From positions 152,803,718 through 152,867,717 of the forward strand of contig NC_079134.1 in assembly GCF_945859705.1 (NCBI RefSeq): DNA of 64,000 bases. Reading direction: 5' to 3'. A model generated the notes under the pieces. It was not told the DNA's origin, did not search any database, and saw only the letters and a program-made list of their open reading frames with translations. Source of the stretch: Episyrphus balteatus. Its lineage: Eukaryota; Arthropoda; Insecta; Diptera; Syrphidae. Numbering within the stretch: the first letter of the stretch is position 1; each line of letters starts with the position of its first letter. Made by a program: the position numbers and the translations under genes. Below are positions 35,640 to 47,264 of this stretch, in pieces.

Positions 35640-36390
35640 GGTCAAAATTCTGCCGGGGTCAAAATTCTTTTGTCAAAATTCTGCTTTACAAAATTCTGCT
35701 TTACAAAATTCTGCTTTAAAAATTCTGCTTTTCAAAATTCTGTTTTTCAAAATTCTGCAAAAAATTAAAAAACGGTTTGGAAAATGTTAAAAAGCGCGCG
35801 CTTTTTAACATTTTCCAAACCGTTTTTTTTTTTTTTTGCAGAATTCTGTAAAATCATCTTCTTGAAAAATTATCTGCTTATTTGATTACTTACCTACATA
35901 ATTTGTTATTCTTTGAATGCATATTAATTTTCGTTTTATAAATAAATAAATTTGAAAAAATTAAGAAAAGGTTTTTAATACTAAACATTTCCGAAAATAA
36001 TTCAAAATTTTTTAAAAGGAATATTTTGTATCAAACAACCGATAGGTTCCAATAAGTTATAGATTTTATTTGAAAGAAAGTCAGTCATTGCATTTTAAAA
36101 AATATTTGCGACACTCAAACAAAAAAATTCCGGAAAGTACCAATGTTAAATTACATTAATGAGGTGTATTTTTCTTTAGTCAGCGCATATGCTATAAAAA
36201 AAAAAAAACAGAATTGGCAGAATTTTTTTGTTCAAGAATAATGCTGGCAGAATTTTGAAAAGCAGAATTTTAAAAAGCAGAACTTTGAAAAGCAGAATAG
36301 AAAAAAAGCAGAATTTTGAAAAACAGAATTTTCGTTAAAAAAGCAGAATTTTGAAAAGCAGAATTTTGAAGCCAGAATTTTGACCCGATC
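35640..36390. mobile_element. Element bounded by inverted TCAAAATTCTGCTT arrays
   Basis: The left array (35641-35760) has about eight degenerate copies of TCAAAATTCTGCTTTA. The right array (36210-36383) has about nine copies of the inverse (AAAGCAGAATTTTGA). The outer ends are GGGTCAAAATTCTG and its inverse CAGAATTTTGACCC. A 62-bp perfect palindrome sits next to the left array and about 370 bp of AT-rich DNA fills the middle. No coding frame. Family unassigned. Confidence 0.75.
35767..35828. repeat. 62-bp perfect palindrome, no spacer
   Basis: 31-base halves meet at GCGC|GCGC with no mismatch and no loop. The left half runs AAAAAACGGTTTGG...AAAAAGCGC. It could extrude as a cruciform or form a hairpin in RNA. 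Confidence 0.95.
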
Positions 36391-39084
36391 CCTTATTATT
36401 TTTGTCTTCAAATACTAACAAAAAATACTTTCCAGTTTTGAACTCAAAGGCGTTTAGAAGGAAGCATGACATTTAAATTTTATTATTTTATTGCTTAAAA
36501 CCCTTAGTTTGTTCGAAAGTGCTTTATAAAATCGGATATGTAAATAATATTTTCTCGCAACAATGAATGTGTAATTTCAAAACCAATGACTTAAAAAATA
36601 CACTCCAGTTAACCAGAAAAAGTTCATTGCATTATGAATTTTAAAATTTCCTTTCAAGCCATTTTAAAAACATGATTGAATTTTGAATTATTACATTTAC
36701 CTAATGTGATAAAAACTTTTTCGCTATTCAATTTCTTAGTTAAATATACATAAATGTGTTTAAAAAGGAACCATCACTATAATAAATGTTATGTAGCCTT
36801 CTCAACTGAACTGGAGTGTATGTGTACTCATACATTTTGAGCAAACCACGATGAAGTCACTCAAATTTTTATCTTATCTTGATTTCTTTTAATAATACCC
36901 TTTACAAAAAAAAAAATATGCGAAAGCCTTTTTTATCTAAACGAAAAACAGTATTTGTTATTTTGATTGTCAATATTTACAACAAATTTTGTAGATAAGA
37001 AAATTTCGTTGACAAATATTAAAAGTTCTCGATAACCAAACCAAAAATAAATTGCACAATCAACATTATTTAAGTTTATTTACAATGCAAACCAAATAAG
37101 AAATGACATCAACACATTTGTTAAAAAGTTCACTAAAAATTCTCAGAATACAAAGTGTCAAAAGCAATTAGAGAGAGAGAGGTCTTGAAATATTTCAAAG
37201 GGTCTAATCTTCTTGTATAGTGTTCTTTTCTGCCATTTAAAGTCAGCATTATAAAAATAGACGACCTTAATGACTTAATTGACATCTGTTTGGTCTTTCA
37301 ACACCAAAAAAAAATTGTCAGCTTATTGAAAGAATGCACTTCATCTATAACTTTAGACCCTTAATTAATGGAATTCACTCCTACAAAATGAAGGGGGTTT
37401 TCAAACAAAGCGACAGATAAAATATCTTAAGTGTAGAAAATAACATCTTTCTAAATTGCCCTTTAAAAAAAAGACAACACTTTGTCTCTGTGGGATCATG
37501 TCCAATGTTTACCAATCACAGAGCCTTGTTTTCTTATATTGGTTATGTAACACTAAATAGCCACTTTGATAAAAAAAAAGAAAAGTACTTTTTTTTCCCC
37601 GATTAGACTTCGATGTTTGTTTACAATTTTATGGTTTACCATTTATGGTATTTCCTCGAAGATGTAATTTTCAAACTTTACAGGTTGAAGGGTGGTGCAA
37701 TCTTGTTTTTTTTTTTTTTTTTTTGGTTATTTTGAGAGTTTATAGCTTTGTTAATGATGAAACAACATAAATCTTAGAGAAATTGTTCATTTTTATGATT
37801 TTAGATTGTGGGGATTTTCAGAATTAATGAAAGGTTGATGGCAAAGTTTTAAAAATGAACGCAGGTATTAAAATGATGTATGTTAAAGAGTTATGAGTTC
37901 TATGGAGGGCACGCAATAATTATGGAAAGGTGAACTAAAATTTAAAATTAGATTTGAAGGTTGTAATTAAAAACGGAAGGAGGCGTTTCAGATATTTTCT
38001 AAAACATAGACTAATAAGAGTAAATCACGATGATGGAGAATTATTCAGCATTATAATGAAAAGCGATCAAAATTTAATGCTTTGTTTTTAAAAGGCAGTG
38101 TCTTTTTGTCTTTTCACCAGTAATCATTTGACCCTAATTTCATTTTTGTTTTTCTTAGTAAAGATTAAAATAATAAAAAAATAATTAAATCTGAAAATCA
38201 GATTTAATAATCTGGAGTAGCATTTACCAGCTGTAATGGTTAAAGAAGAAAAGGAAAACAATTTTAATGAATAATAATACCTAATTCGAATTTTCAACGA
38301 ACTTCATAAGAAAAAAATATATAAAAATGTTTTTAAAGGCTCTAAAACATCTTTCTAAGTGGTTTTGACTATCAAAGGGAATATTTCTTGTGTAGCAATT
38401 TTTTTAGAAAAAGAATTATCAAAATCGTTGCAAGTATTTTTGTTAAATATAATTTTTTATGCATGTGTACCTACAGATCTTGAAGTATTTTTCAAAAAAA
38501 AAAAAAAACAAACAATGCCACTTTTAACAAATTACTTATCATCAAACTCTTTGCAAAAACAGATTTTTCAAGAAAAAATTGGAGTTTATTTTTGAAAAAT
38601 CAAAAAAAGGGTTTCTCGAATATGTTATATAACTTATTTTTAAATCTACGCTATTCTATAAATTTTTTGTTGAAATCGGTTGAATCGTTCAAGAGTAAGT
38701 CGGAAATCAAAAAACGGTTCTATGACGTAGGTATGTAGAAAGATAGATCAAGGTAAATAAATTTCATTTTTTGTACACAGTTCGGTATTAGGGTGTTTAA
38801 CAATCTATATCCGTAAGCATTTCATAACCCATTATAAACAGAGAAAAAATCAAAACCAATGTAAAAGTTGAAGAATTATGGCTTCTAGAATAAAGCAATT
38901 TCAACCTTTTACAATTTTTTCATTTCAATTTTAAATAGTTTCCTTTACAAATGGTTATACTCTTTTATTATCTCAAAACAAGATGTTTAAGTCTTGATTC
39001 GATATGGTTTTTAAATTTAAAAAAAAAACTTTTCGAATGAAAATCATTTCTTCTTATAAAACTTGAAAATATTTTAAAATTCGA
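36391..39084. other. No feature seen
   Basis: AT-rich. An open frame at 38359-38595 is low complexity and unsupported. Confidence 0.35.
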
Positions 39085-39176
39085 AACAAATTTTTACTTG
39101 CGATATAGGTACCTACTATAGGGCAAGTTTAGGATTCGTAAAAAAAATCGAACTCGAGATAACAATTTTACATGAT

Positions 39177-39192
39177 ATTACGATGATGGAGA
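39177..39192 (+). repeat. Target-site duplication of the LINE, left copy
   Basis: ATTACGATGATGGAGA, identical to 40110-40125. The single-copy empty site is at 14223-14238 (inverse) in RepA copy B. Confidence 0.95.
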
Positions 39193-40109
39193 TTACCTGC
39201 TTGAAGGCAAAGTGACGGACCTAAAAGTGCATCAGTTATTCTTTGCTGACGATGGAGCCATCATAAGTGAAGACCCGATATCCCTGCAACGAGCACTTGA
39301 TGTATGGGTGGATGTTCTAGAAGGTAATGGGTACCGCATAAGCGCGAGAAAGACAGAATACCTATGCTGCCCATTTTCTGATCCACACAGGCCTATTCCT
39401 GACATTTATTTGAATGGTGTAGTGCTTCCCAAGTGTGAAAAGTTTAAATATCTGGGGTCTATGATAAATAACGAAGGTACTTGTGATGACGATATCAATC
39501 ATCGCGTAAGCGTAGGGTGGATGAAGTGGCGGGAAAATTCTGCTATCTTCTGTGATCGAAAAATGCCCCCTAAGCTGAAAGGAAGGCTCTACACCGCAGC
39601 TGTGCGTCCAGCACTCACATACGGTTCACAATGCTGGACAATGTACAAAAAGTATGAGAGTAAGTTAACGGCAGCTGAGATGAAGATGCTTCGCATGACA
39701 GCAGGAGTAACAAAGCTTGATAGAATTAGAAGTACGAAGATCCGAGGAAGCCTTCATGTTAAAAACACCATCTCCCAAAAAATTGAACACGACCGACTCA
39801 GTTGGTATTGCCATGTTCAAAGGAGAGATCCTGAGAACCCCGTCAAAAAAGCAATATCATACAACGTTCCAACACGAAATAAAAAGAAAGGCAGGCCTCA
39901 AAACTCCTGGTACAAGCAAACGCAAAAACACCAGCATTCAGTTGGCCTTAGAAATGGAACAATACAAAACCGGGAGGCTTGCCGCCGATTTCTGGGGTCA
40001 ACCCGGCGAACCCCACAAGCGGATCACTAGTGTGAAGCAGTAACGTGGGATAGTTATGATCCCCTCGACATCGAGATCATAACAGCGCCGAGAAAAAAGG
40101 AAGAAGAAG
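39193..40109 (+). mobile_element. 5'-truncated RTE-like LINE
   Basis: The insertion is bounded by a 16-bp direct duplication. The 5' junction falls inside the reverse transcriptase coding region and the 3' end is a GAAAAAAGGAAGAAGAAG tail, a simple-repeat tail of the kind seen in RTE elements. The region between stop codon 40030 and the tail is only about 60 bp, again typical of RTE. GC content is clearly higher than the surrounding DNA. Truncation at first-strand synthesis is the usual explanation for such copies. Confidence 0.9.
39194..40030 (+). CDS. Reverse transcriptase C-terminal fragment (RTE-like LINE ORF)
   Basis: The open frame runs from the 5' junction (YLLEGKV) to a TGA at 40028-40030, about 278 codons, with no ATG of its own; the first GTG at 39212 is not a real start. 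It keeps the catalytic box FADD (codons at 39242-39253), the KYLGSMI segment, a DDDINHRVSVGWMKWR segment, VRPALTYGSQCW, an EMKMLRMTAGVT thumb-like segment, RLSWYCHVQRRD and a KGRPQNSW tail, in the order of RTE/BovB-type proteins. The endonuclease and the fingers/palm start are missing, so it cannot mobilise itself. There is no internal stop or frameshift over the whole fragment, which suggests a fairly recent insertion. The extreme C-terminus (after GRPQNSW) departs from the family pattern I recall. Confidence 0.85.
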   Translation, partial: YLLEGKVTDLKVHQLFFADDGAIISEDPISLQRALDVWVDVLEGNGYRISARKTEYLCCPFSDPHRPIPDIYLNGVVLPKCEKFKYLGSMINNEGTCDDDINHRVSVGWMKWRENSAIFCDRKMPPKLKGRLYTAAVRPALTYGSQCWTMYKKYESKLTAAEMKMLRMTAGVTKLDRIRSTKIRGSLHVKNTISQKIEHDRLSWYCHVQRRDPENPVKKAISYNVPTRNKKKGRPQNSWYKQTQKHQHSVGLRNGTIQNREACRRFLGSTRRTPQADH

Positions 40110-40125
40110 ATTACGATGATGGAGA
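40110..40125 (+). repeat. Target-site duplication of the LINE, right copy
   Basis: Exact repeat of 39177-39192 directly after the GAAGAAG tail. Confidence 0.95.
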
Positions 40126-40704
40126 ATGCCAAAAAAGTGGGTCCGGCAATTCTGTCTGTCTGTGTGTCTGTCTGTCTGTGTGTCTGTCTCTATCTGGAGC
40201 TGCAGCCTAAACAAGTGAAGTGATTTTCTTCAAACTTGGTAGTTAGCAGTTTTTGGTGATTCCCTAGAGGGGAAATTGAAATTTTTTTTATGACCAAAAC
40301 TGCCATATAACGGAAATACAAAAGTTAATTTTTTTTCATAAACGGCTCTAACGATTTTGATTAAAATTTTTGTTTGTAGTATTACACATAAGAGCCAACT
40401 TTTAAAATAAAAACAATATTTTTTGTACCGTTATTAACGGTACCTGTCATAGAACGGTCTTTTTCGTTTCTGAATATCTCGTACAACATTAACCCGATTT
40501 AAATGAAAATTTTTATACAAAAGTATTTAAGTAAAACGCATTTTTGGATTTTTAAGAAATATTTCAAAATTTATTTTTTGAAAATCAATTTTTTGAAAAC
40601 GGATCAATGAAAAATTTTGAAATTTAGTTTTTATGTGTAAATTAATTATTTCTTCAAAATGGCATACCAACTATATTTTTGAAAAATGTTAGAAATTTTT
40701 TATA

Positions 40705-40962
40705 CATATCGTCGGTGAAACCAGAAAAGTGTGTAACTCCATTTTAGAAAATTTTATAGGAGAGCACAAAAAACAAAATCGTTTTGAAGGCATTTGTATG
40801 AGTTTTCATTTTCTAAATTGCTAATAAAATAAAAACTATGAACTTTAAGGGGATTCTGAGTTTAAGGAACGGTAAATATTAGGTTTGTCTAACAGATGGC
40901 ATTCAAATCTAATTTTCAGAAAATTTGGAGTTACACACTTTTCTGGTTTCACCGACGATATG
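40705..40962. mobile_element. 258-bp MITE in RepA copy C
   Basis: 37-bp perfect terminal inverted repeats begin CATATCGTCGGTGAAACC and end GTGTGTAACTCCA. Flanking TA/TATA suggests a TA target. Copy B lacks it at the matching place (about 13600-13615). The interior has no coding frame. Confidence 0.9.
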
Positions 40963-41519
40963 TATATAAAAAATTATTTTTTTAAAAAACGGATCCTACG
41001 ATTCTCGAATTTTTTTTTCTAAAAATACCTTTTTATACAAATAATAAAATGGCATACTTGTTTTTTTTTTTTTAAACATCATTTAAAACGGTGTTTAATT
41101 AATTATAAAAACAGATTTTATTTTTTACACTACCTATGAAATTTCTTGAAAATATTTTTTTCCTAATTTTCTTGAATAAAAAACTTTTAACATTAGAGTG
41201 ACTTTAAGCATAAGAGCAAGTACGTGCGACCCCAGTCGTGCATTTTATTTAAGTAGTTTTGGCCTGCAAACTTGGTATGCCTCAAAATTTCTTGTATTTT
41301 ACATTACAAGGAATTTTTAGATTCCTATGTATCTAGGCATAAATAGGTATAATAAAATTTTAAAAAAATCAAAACAAAATTGGTGTATAAATAAAAAAAA
41401 AAAAATTAATTTTTCAAAAAAAAAAATTGTTTTTTAATCCAATTTTTTTTTTTGTTCTTGTAAAGGAAAATCACTGAAATAAAAATTAAAAAAAAAAAAA
41501 ATCACAAAAAATTGGTGTA

Positions 41520-42498
41520 GGGGAGAGTGGGGCTAAATGTAACAGGGGTAAGAATTAACAGCTAAAAAAAGCGATGTTCCTTTCAATATTAAGAAACGCG
41601 TAAAGGAGAAAAATGCTCAATTTTTGCATATCTACCGGCACATTTTCTTCAGATGAAGATTAGACGACAGGGTGAGAAGTTACACTAGTGGTGCCCAAAA
41701 AATGCATGTTTGTAACTTTTTTTTTTAATTTTATTTTTGGTCTACCTCTTTACCCGAAAAAGATAGAGTGCTAAGTGTTTTTTTGTTATATGCAACTGTG
41801 TTTTGGCTCAAATTGCGTGTATATGTTATGTCTATATCAGTTTCGCTTTTTTTTAAATTGATTTTATGTGCCAAATTTCATGCTGGGGCTAGTTGTAACA
41901 TTTTTCCGGGGCAAGTTGTACCATGTAAAAACCTACCTATACTGAAAAATTGTTTACCTAATATAATTAACAACCCTGAATATGAATGCTTGTAATTGAA
42001 TTTGTATTTATTTTCAAATTGGAAACACATTTTTGAACCACCACTTGAATTCATAAAGCGTATAAAACAATTTATGAATTCGAATAACTTTTATTTAAGA
42101 CTAATGTCAAATTTTCTCTGGAAATCTTGGATTTGCTCCACTTTTTACAAATTTGCACCAAAATTTCATGACTGAGATTTGTTTTTATTGTTATTAATTA
42201 AAAATAAATAAATATAAACAAATAAAGGTATTTTTCTCTTATTTTTAGTTCTTGGTACAACCTACCCCGGTATGTGTTACACTTTGCCCCGTATGTGGGG
42301 TAAGTTGAAACAACACGATTTTTTTTTTGGAAGCTTTATTTTTCAACATTACCGTTATGTTTTGCTAATTTTTTATGATGGATCTTGGAGCTAAAACATG
42401 GGTCTTTAATTTAAAAAAGGTCTGGTTGACCCACTTTCAAATTTGTAGGAGAACCATCGATTTTAGAAAAAAGTGTTACATTTGGCCCCACTCTCCCC
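41520..42498. mobile_element. 0.98-kb TA-flanked element, GGGGAGAGTGGGGC ends
   Basis: Inverted termini GGGGAGAGTGGGGC-TAAATGTAACA (left) and the matching inverse ending 42498 are flanked by TA (41518-41519, 42499-42500). The submotif GGGGCAAGTTGTAACA recurs in both orientations at about 41884, 41910, 42256, 42272 and 42297. No transposase is readable; the frame at 41768-41995 is part of the repeat. This terminal sequence is widespread in insect genomes as I recall. Confidence 0.85.
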
Positions 42499-42934
42499 TA
42501 CCAATATAAAGAAAATATTGGTCTACACATAAAAACAAAAGTTTTCAAAAAATTTATTTTTCAATAAAAATTTTTTTTTTAAATCCAATTTAATTTAAAA
42601 CAAATTCACTAAAATCAGCTGCCCCTGTTATGAGTTATTTTCAGTAAGTTTTTGTTGTTGGACTAACTTGTTTATTTATACATTACTGGATACAAAACCC
42701 ATTTAAAGCCACAAATCTTCTTCTTCGCATTTGTTTTCAACGAAATATACATATTTATTGGAAAATTTTGTTGACATCTGCTCATAGCTATTTAAATTGA
42801 CTTATTGAAAATACTAAACAAAATTAATTGACATAACATGCAACAATGTATAAATTATCTAAATACCAAATGCACACCTCAATCAACCTCATTTTTCTAA
42901 ATAAAACGATTGGAACAATAACAACAACTAACTG
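42499..42934. other. No feature seen
   Basis: AT-rich spacer between a MITE and the protein-like patch. Confidence 0.3.
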
Positions 42935-42966
42935 TTGTTATCCAGATGCAAAATAATTGTGCTTTT

Positions 42967-43200
42967 CTACAAATTGACTGCCATTTCTGGTTCAATAGAA
43001 ACCAATCGAAGCGGAAGTTTACAATTAGAAGCCACATCATGCATAACTCTTTGCTTCCTGGCATATTCATCCGTTTTTGATGGATCTCTCAATGCGGCCA
43101 CCAGTAAGTCTCTTACTAGCTTACCTACTATTTACCATCAGAATCTTCAAAACATTGATGATGCTTTCCTTATAATTCAATAAATTATTGCTTTCTCGTC
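42967..43200 (-). pseudogene. Short protein-like patch, unidentified
   Basis: On the minus strand 43131-42967 is open and protein-like: KLVRDLLVAALRDPSK, then TDEYARKQRVMHDVASN, then LPLRLVSIEPEMAVNL and a TAG stop (42967-42969). Just upstream, in a neighbouring frame, 43200-43135 reads NYKESIINVLKILMV, which could join by a 1-base shift. Codon use is richer in G/C and charged residues than the surrounding DNA. The plus strand is also open here (42935-43183) but reads less like a protein. No splice acceptor with a good pyrimidine tract was found. It may be a terminal exon, a processed pseudogene or transposon remnant; function unknown. Confidence 0.35.
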
Positions 43201-43429
43201 ATAAAAAGAGTTAAGTTCGTCGTTTGTACGTTAAACGACTTTTTTTTTTAAAGTAAACTCATTCAGAGATCTTTTGTTGTCTGTTCAATGTAGTTCAAAA
43301 GTGCTTCATACAAAACGTAACGCTGTTCGTTCTAAAATTGTATCTAGTCTTTTTTTTTAATGAATAGCAGTCTTTTTTTGATCTATGTGCAATAAAAATG
43401 TGTCGTCTCCAACTGGGCTCGTCATCTCC

Positions 43430-43790
43430 CACTTTACAAAAATATAGTTCATTGATCACGTACGAATAGTGTCATCGTTGTGTACGGTACGGTCGCGGTA
43501 GGTTTGTCCCTTGTGGATGGAACAAAAAACAGAAAACACACGCCTGAGCGTAAGCAAGCCTCAAACACATCGGTAAGCCATATGTGTGTGGCAGAGGCAC
43601 GCAGGCAGTTGGGAGACGACACACGGTATCTTTAATTGAATCTTTAATTGGAAATTTATTAACCAAACAATGCGTGTCGACTGCGATCTGCGATGACGAT
43701 CATTCGAGACAAAGAGTATTATTTTGACGACACAGTGTCAACCGGACGAATGCGCTTTCGATAGAAGAACCTAGATACGTCAAACCATTA
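43430..43790. other. GC-richer island
   Basis: Contains CGTTGTGTACGGTACGGTCG, CACGCCTGAGCGTAAGC, GGCACGCAGGCAGTTGGGAG and CGACTGCGATCTGCGATGAC. The minus-strand frame at 43472-43666 has no recognisable domain. A possible promoter or untranslated exon, perhaps linked to the patch at 42967-43200; inference. Confidence 0.25.
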
Positions 43791-44282
43791 GAATATTAAA
43801 TATAGCTACACAATGATACCATTGATGCATATTTTTATAGGGAAGTCAGTTTTTTTGAGGAAAACAAAATAAAAGATTTTTTTTTTTTTATTTTTTATTA
43901 TTTTCACGGTAAATTTAACATGTCACTTTTATGAGCTGAAGAACTAGAATAAAATAGTCCATCTGGACAGATCGGATGGCGCATCAATGGCGCCTCATAA
44001 TGTGGGTCACTTTTTTAGACATACACAATTTTACGTCAAGGGTAAAAAAAGGTGTGTGTTGAATAGTTCTTAGTGGATATCATTTATATGGGCCACATTC
44101 ATCACACTTATGCTGTCGTCGGGTGACAAAACTTAAGATTCGATTCGGTAAAATATTGGTTTGATTTAAGGCTTTGAATTTTGAAAAATATTTTGTTTCG
44201 TAATACTTTTGTTAAATATTACCTGTCTTATAGAATATGAATAGTTACAGGATCCAATGAAGTTTTCAAGTAGGAACAATGT

Positions 44283-46063
44283 TTTTTGACGTGATAACGT
44301 CTTATAAATCGATGAACCATGGCAGCCACCACAAAAAAGTGACGCCATTTTCTAACGTTACACTCTCGCACTTTTGCAGTGCGGCAAAAAATTTCAATTC
44401 AAAATTAAAAATAAACTATTAGAGATACAAAAATCTTCTATAGCTTATTTGAAAGATAATAACTTAAAGCTTAATCCAAATGAAGGATTTTTAAAAATTC
44501 CGTCATTAAATAGGGTAAACAGGGGTAAAACGGAGAGATGAAATTTGGGCTAAAATCTAAGCGCGAAGTCGTAGAGAATTGATTTTTTTTGCTATAGATA
44601 GATGAGATTAATTTAAGAATAACTGCAGGAAAAATTCTAAAAAAAATTTGAAACTAAGCTATAACGTTTTGTTTGAACGTTGTACGCGTGTTGGGGCTAT
44701 GACAAAATGATGATGTTGGGTAAAGGAAATTTTTTTTGACAATTCTAAAGATGCCAGGTGAAAGATGAGGGAAAAAAATTAGGCGTCTAATACGGATTTT
44801 TTTCCAACACTCTGCGTTTCGAAATATGAGTTTTTGAAAAACACCTTGTTATTTAGGGGTATTTTTGGGTAACTTTTGATTTTTAGCTTTTTTTTGGAGT
44901 GTAAAAAAATCTCAAACTTATAGAACATGTAGGTTTAAGGCCTTATGCATACATGTGCAAAAACTTGGAATCGTTTAGTGAGTTTTGACTTAATAACGGA
45001 AGAAACAAGTTTTTAAAAAACACGTTTTTTGACCGTTTTTAACCGATTTTCATCGTTTTTTATTTTTATCTTTTTTTCTTTAATAAGATACAGGAATAAA
45101 GTATATGGAGTAATGTGCGAAGTTTCAATCTTTTTCGTGAACACAATTTTGAGATAAAGGTAAAACAAAATTTTAGAATTCAACAGGTTATAACTTTTGA
45201 CCAAGAGCTGATAGAAATTTTATTAAACTTTTGTGAGCATCCTGATACAATTACCTTTCATTTGGTATATCACACATTACGGTAGACTAACTACAAGCTA
45301 CACAATGTAAAATCAAGAAACTTGCGAAAAACCTCAAAACACCAGTGGAAATCTGTTGCCCCCCGAACAGCCACCAGTGTGGGAAGTACCGTAATCTCAG
45401 TCTGAAAATTCGATATGGTTGACTTTAAAAAGTTCTAACTTCTCTTGTAGCTTGTAGGCATCTTTGAAATGAGATTGATACGTCATATGAAAGGTGAAAT
45501 AATAAGCTTTCACATGGTTTATATTTTTTATAGGTTGTCAAACAAAAAAATTGATTACATAGCCTGAGAACATAAAAATAAATGTTTTTTTTCTGCTTTT
45601 TTTAATGAAATTTGATCCAGTTAAAAAAATTCTAGCTCTTTTTGTAGATGTCTCATAGACCTGATCGATATATATATATTGAGCTAAGACAATAAGCTTG
45701 ATGGTTTAAAATTTTTAATAGGTTGTTAGGGAAAAAAAAGGAATTAATGATATAAATTCATGTTTTCTTTGCTTTTTTTGATGAAAATGATTGTTTTCAA
45801 TAAATTATTTTTATACTTTTTGCGCATTGTAAAAATTTAAAAATGGTTTTATTCTTAAGAAGAAATACTTAGCTTTTAAAATGCATAATTTTTTTTTGTA
45901 AGCTTTTAAAATAAAAAAAATTAATATAATGAGAAAATAAAAAAGGTATTTTTTTTTTTAGGTTTTTCTTGTAAATTTTGATTGTTTGAAAAAAGTAAAC
46001 GCTTCAATTGACTCATTTTAAACAAAAGCACACAACCTATTTTCTGACGACGTTATCACGTAA
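44283..46063. mobile_element. 1.8-kb RepB element, ACGTGATAACGTC ends
   Basis: The left end TTTTGACGTGATAACGTC and the inverse of the right end TTTTACGTGATAACGTCGTC share ACGTGATAACGTC. The left 320 bp match 31370-31705 in reverse. The interior includes a degenerate direct duplication (45415-45790) and no supported coding frame. Confidence 0.6.
45415..45790 (+). repeat. Diverged tandem duplication, about 190-200 bp unit
   Basis: Both halves share AAAAAGTTCTAACT or AAAATTCTAGCTC, TTGTAGxxTGT, an AATAAGCTT word, then TTTTTATAGGTTGT, ATAAATTCATGTTTT-like, and CTTTTTTTxATGAAA, in the same order. Confidence 0.55.
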
Positions 46064-47264
46064 AATTATCGTCCATAAACCGGCCTTACAGACAACCTCT
46101 TTTTTTATATCTCATTGAGAACTTTCACCTCCCACAAAAAACGTTCGAGGAGTTACAGCTTGCTTGAAAACTGCTGTACTGATTTTTCGTGTAGGTAGGT
46201 ACTAGGGCGTTTCAAAAAAAAAAATTTGTCCGATTTTCTCGGAAACAAGCTCAAAAGTTTTGTTTTGACCCAAAAATAGGTCTAAAAAATGTGAGCTCTT
46301 AATATTTATGTTAAGTGCTTCCGCATCGCACTTTTTTATTTCCCATAAGAATAATACAGGATATTTTTTTAACTTCTGATCTTTATAACTAATGAAGGAT
46401 AAACTTTACTTCCATGTGGATAAAAGATTTTTGTATAATCGTTAACGGAACTCTTCCATATTTTAAAAACTGAAACAGATTATTTAAACCATTTGTTTAA
46501 AGATATTTTTTATCTTAGCACTACTTATACATAATATTCTTCATAATCTTCATTATTTGTACAAGTCTTTGAAAAATTATATTAAATAATATCATTAATT
46601 ATGTATATTTGATGTGAAATGAAAAATTGGTATAGTCGATTTTCAAAGCCGAAATTGTAGCCAAATTCAACATTTACGAATTTGAAACACAAATATGTAT
46701 ATTATTCTGATTACACTTTTGGCAAATATTTAGTTATTGAACAACAGAGATTGTCAATTTATTTACAAATGATATGGAAGAGTAAAAAGTAAATGAATTT
46801 GCACATTTATTGTTATGGGGTCGATACTGCAAACCTATTTTTATGAATAAATATTTTAAATGTATGTTATAAGTTAGTTTCAGTTATAAGTAGTGTACAT
46901 AAATTGACCGTCATTCAGGAATTATTGATTGTATACTTATGGCTTAGGTATTTCGGACATATATTTAACGGATTTTGTCATTTTGAAGAGATCACCACCA
47001 TTTCGGAGAAAATTCGTCTAATACAATTTTGGTATTTTGCGGTAACTTGAATAATACCTACACTTTTTTGTGCTCTGCTCGTTCATGAACAGATTAATGA
47101 CAGTTAAATGCTCAAATTAAGAAAAAAATTTAAAAAAAAAAACTATTTTTTTGGTGTATAATACAAAAATTTCAATTTTTTTTTTTTAATCAATCTTTGG
47201 AAAAAATAATTTTCTGAATTTTTTTTTAACGGCTTCAACAAATTTTCATTTTTTTTTTTCTTTT
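46064..47264. other. No feature seen
   Basis: AT-rich; no inverted repeat or coding pattern supported. Confidence 0.35.

Larger units (their letters stand above)
39085..41250 (-). repeat. RepA copy C, reverse, with two insertions
   Basis: On the minus strand the copy starts at AAATAAAATGCACGACTGGG (near 41250) and ends at TATATCGCAAGTAAAAAT (39096-39113). All landmarks seen in copy B are present, including the GTACCGTTAATAACGGTAC palindrome near 40425 and the TCTG microsatellite at 40141-40195. It is interrupted by a LINE fragment (39193-40109) and a MITE (40705-40962). Confidence 0.9.

Noticed and set aside
39717..40043. Second plus-strand frame overlapping the LINE ORF
   Set aside because: Shadow frame of the reverse transcriptase; the main frame carries the family motifs to its end.
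42935..43183. Plus-strand frame opposite the protein-like patch
   Set aside because: Both strands are open, but the minus strand has the more protein-like composition; the plus frame is kept only as an alternative.
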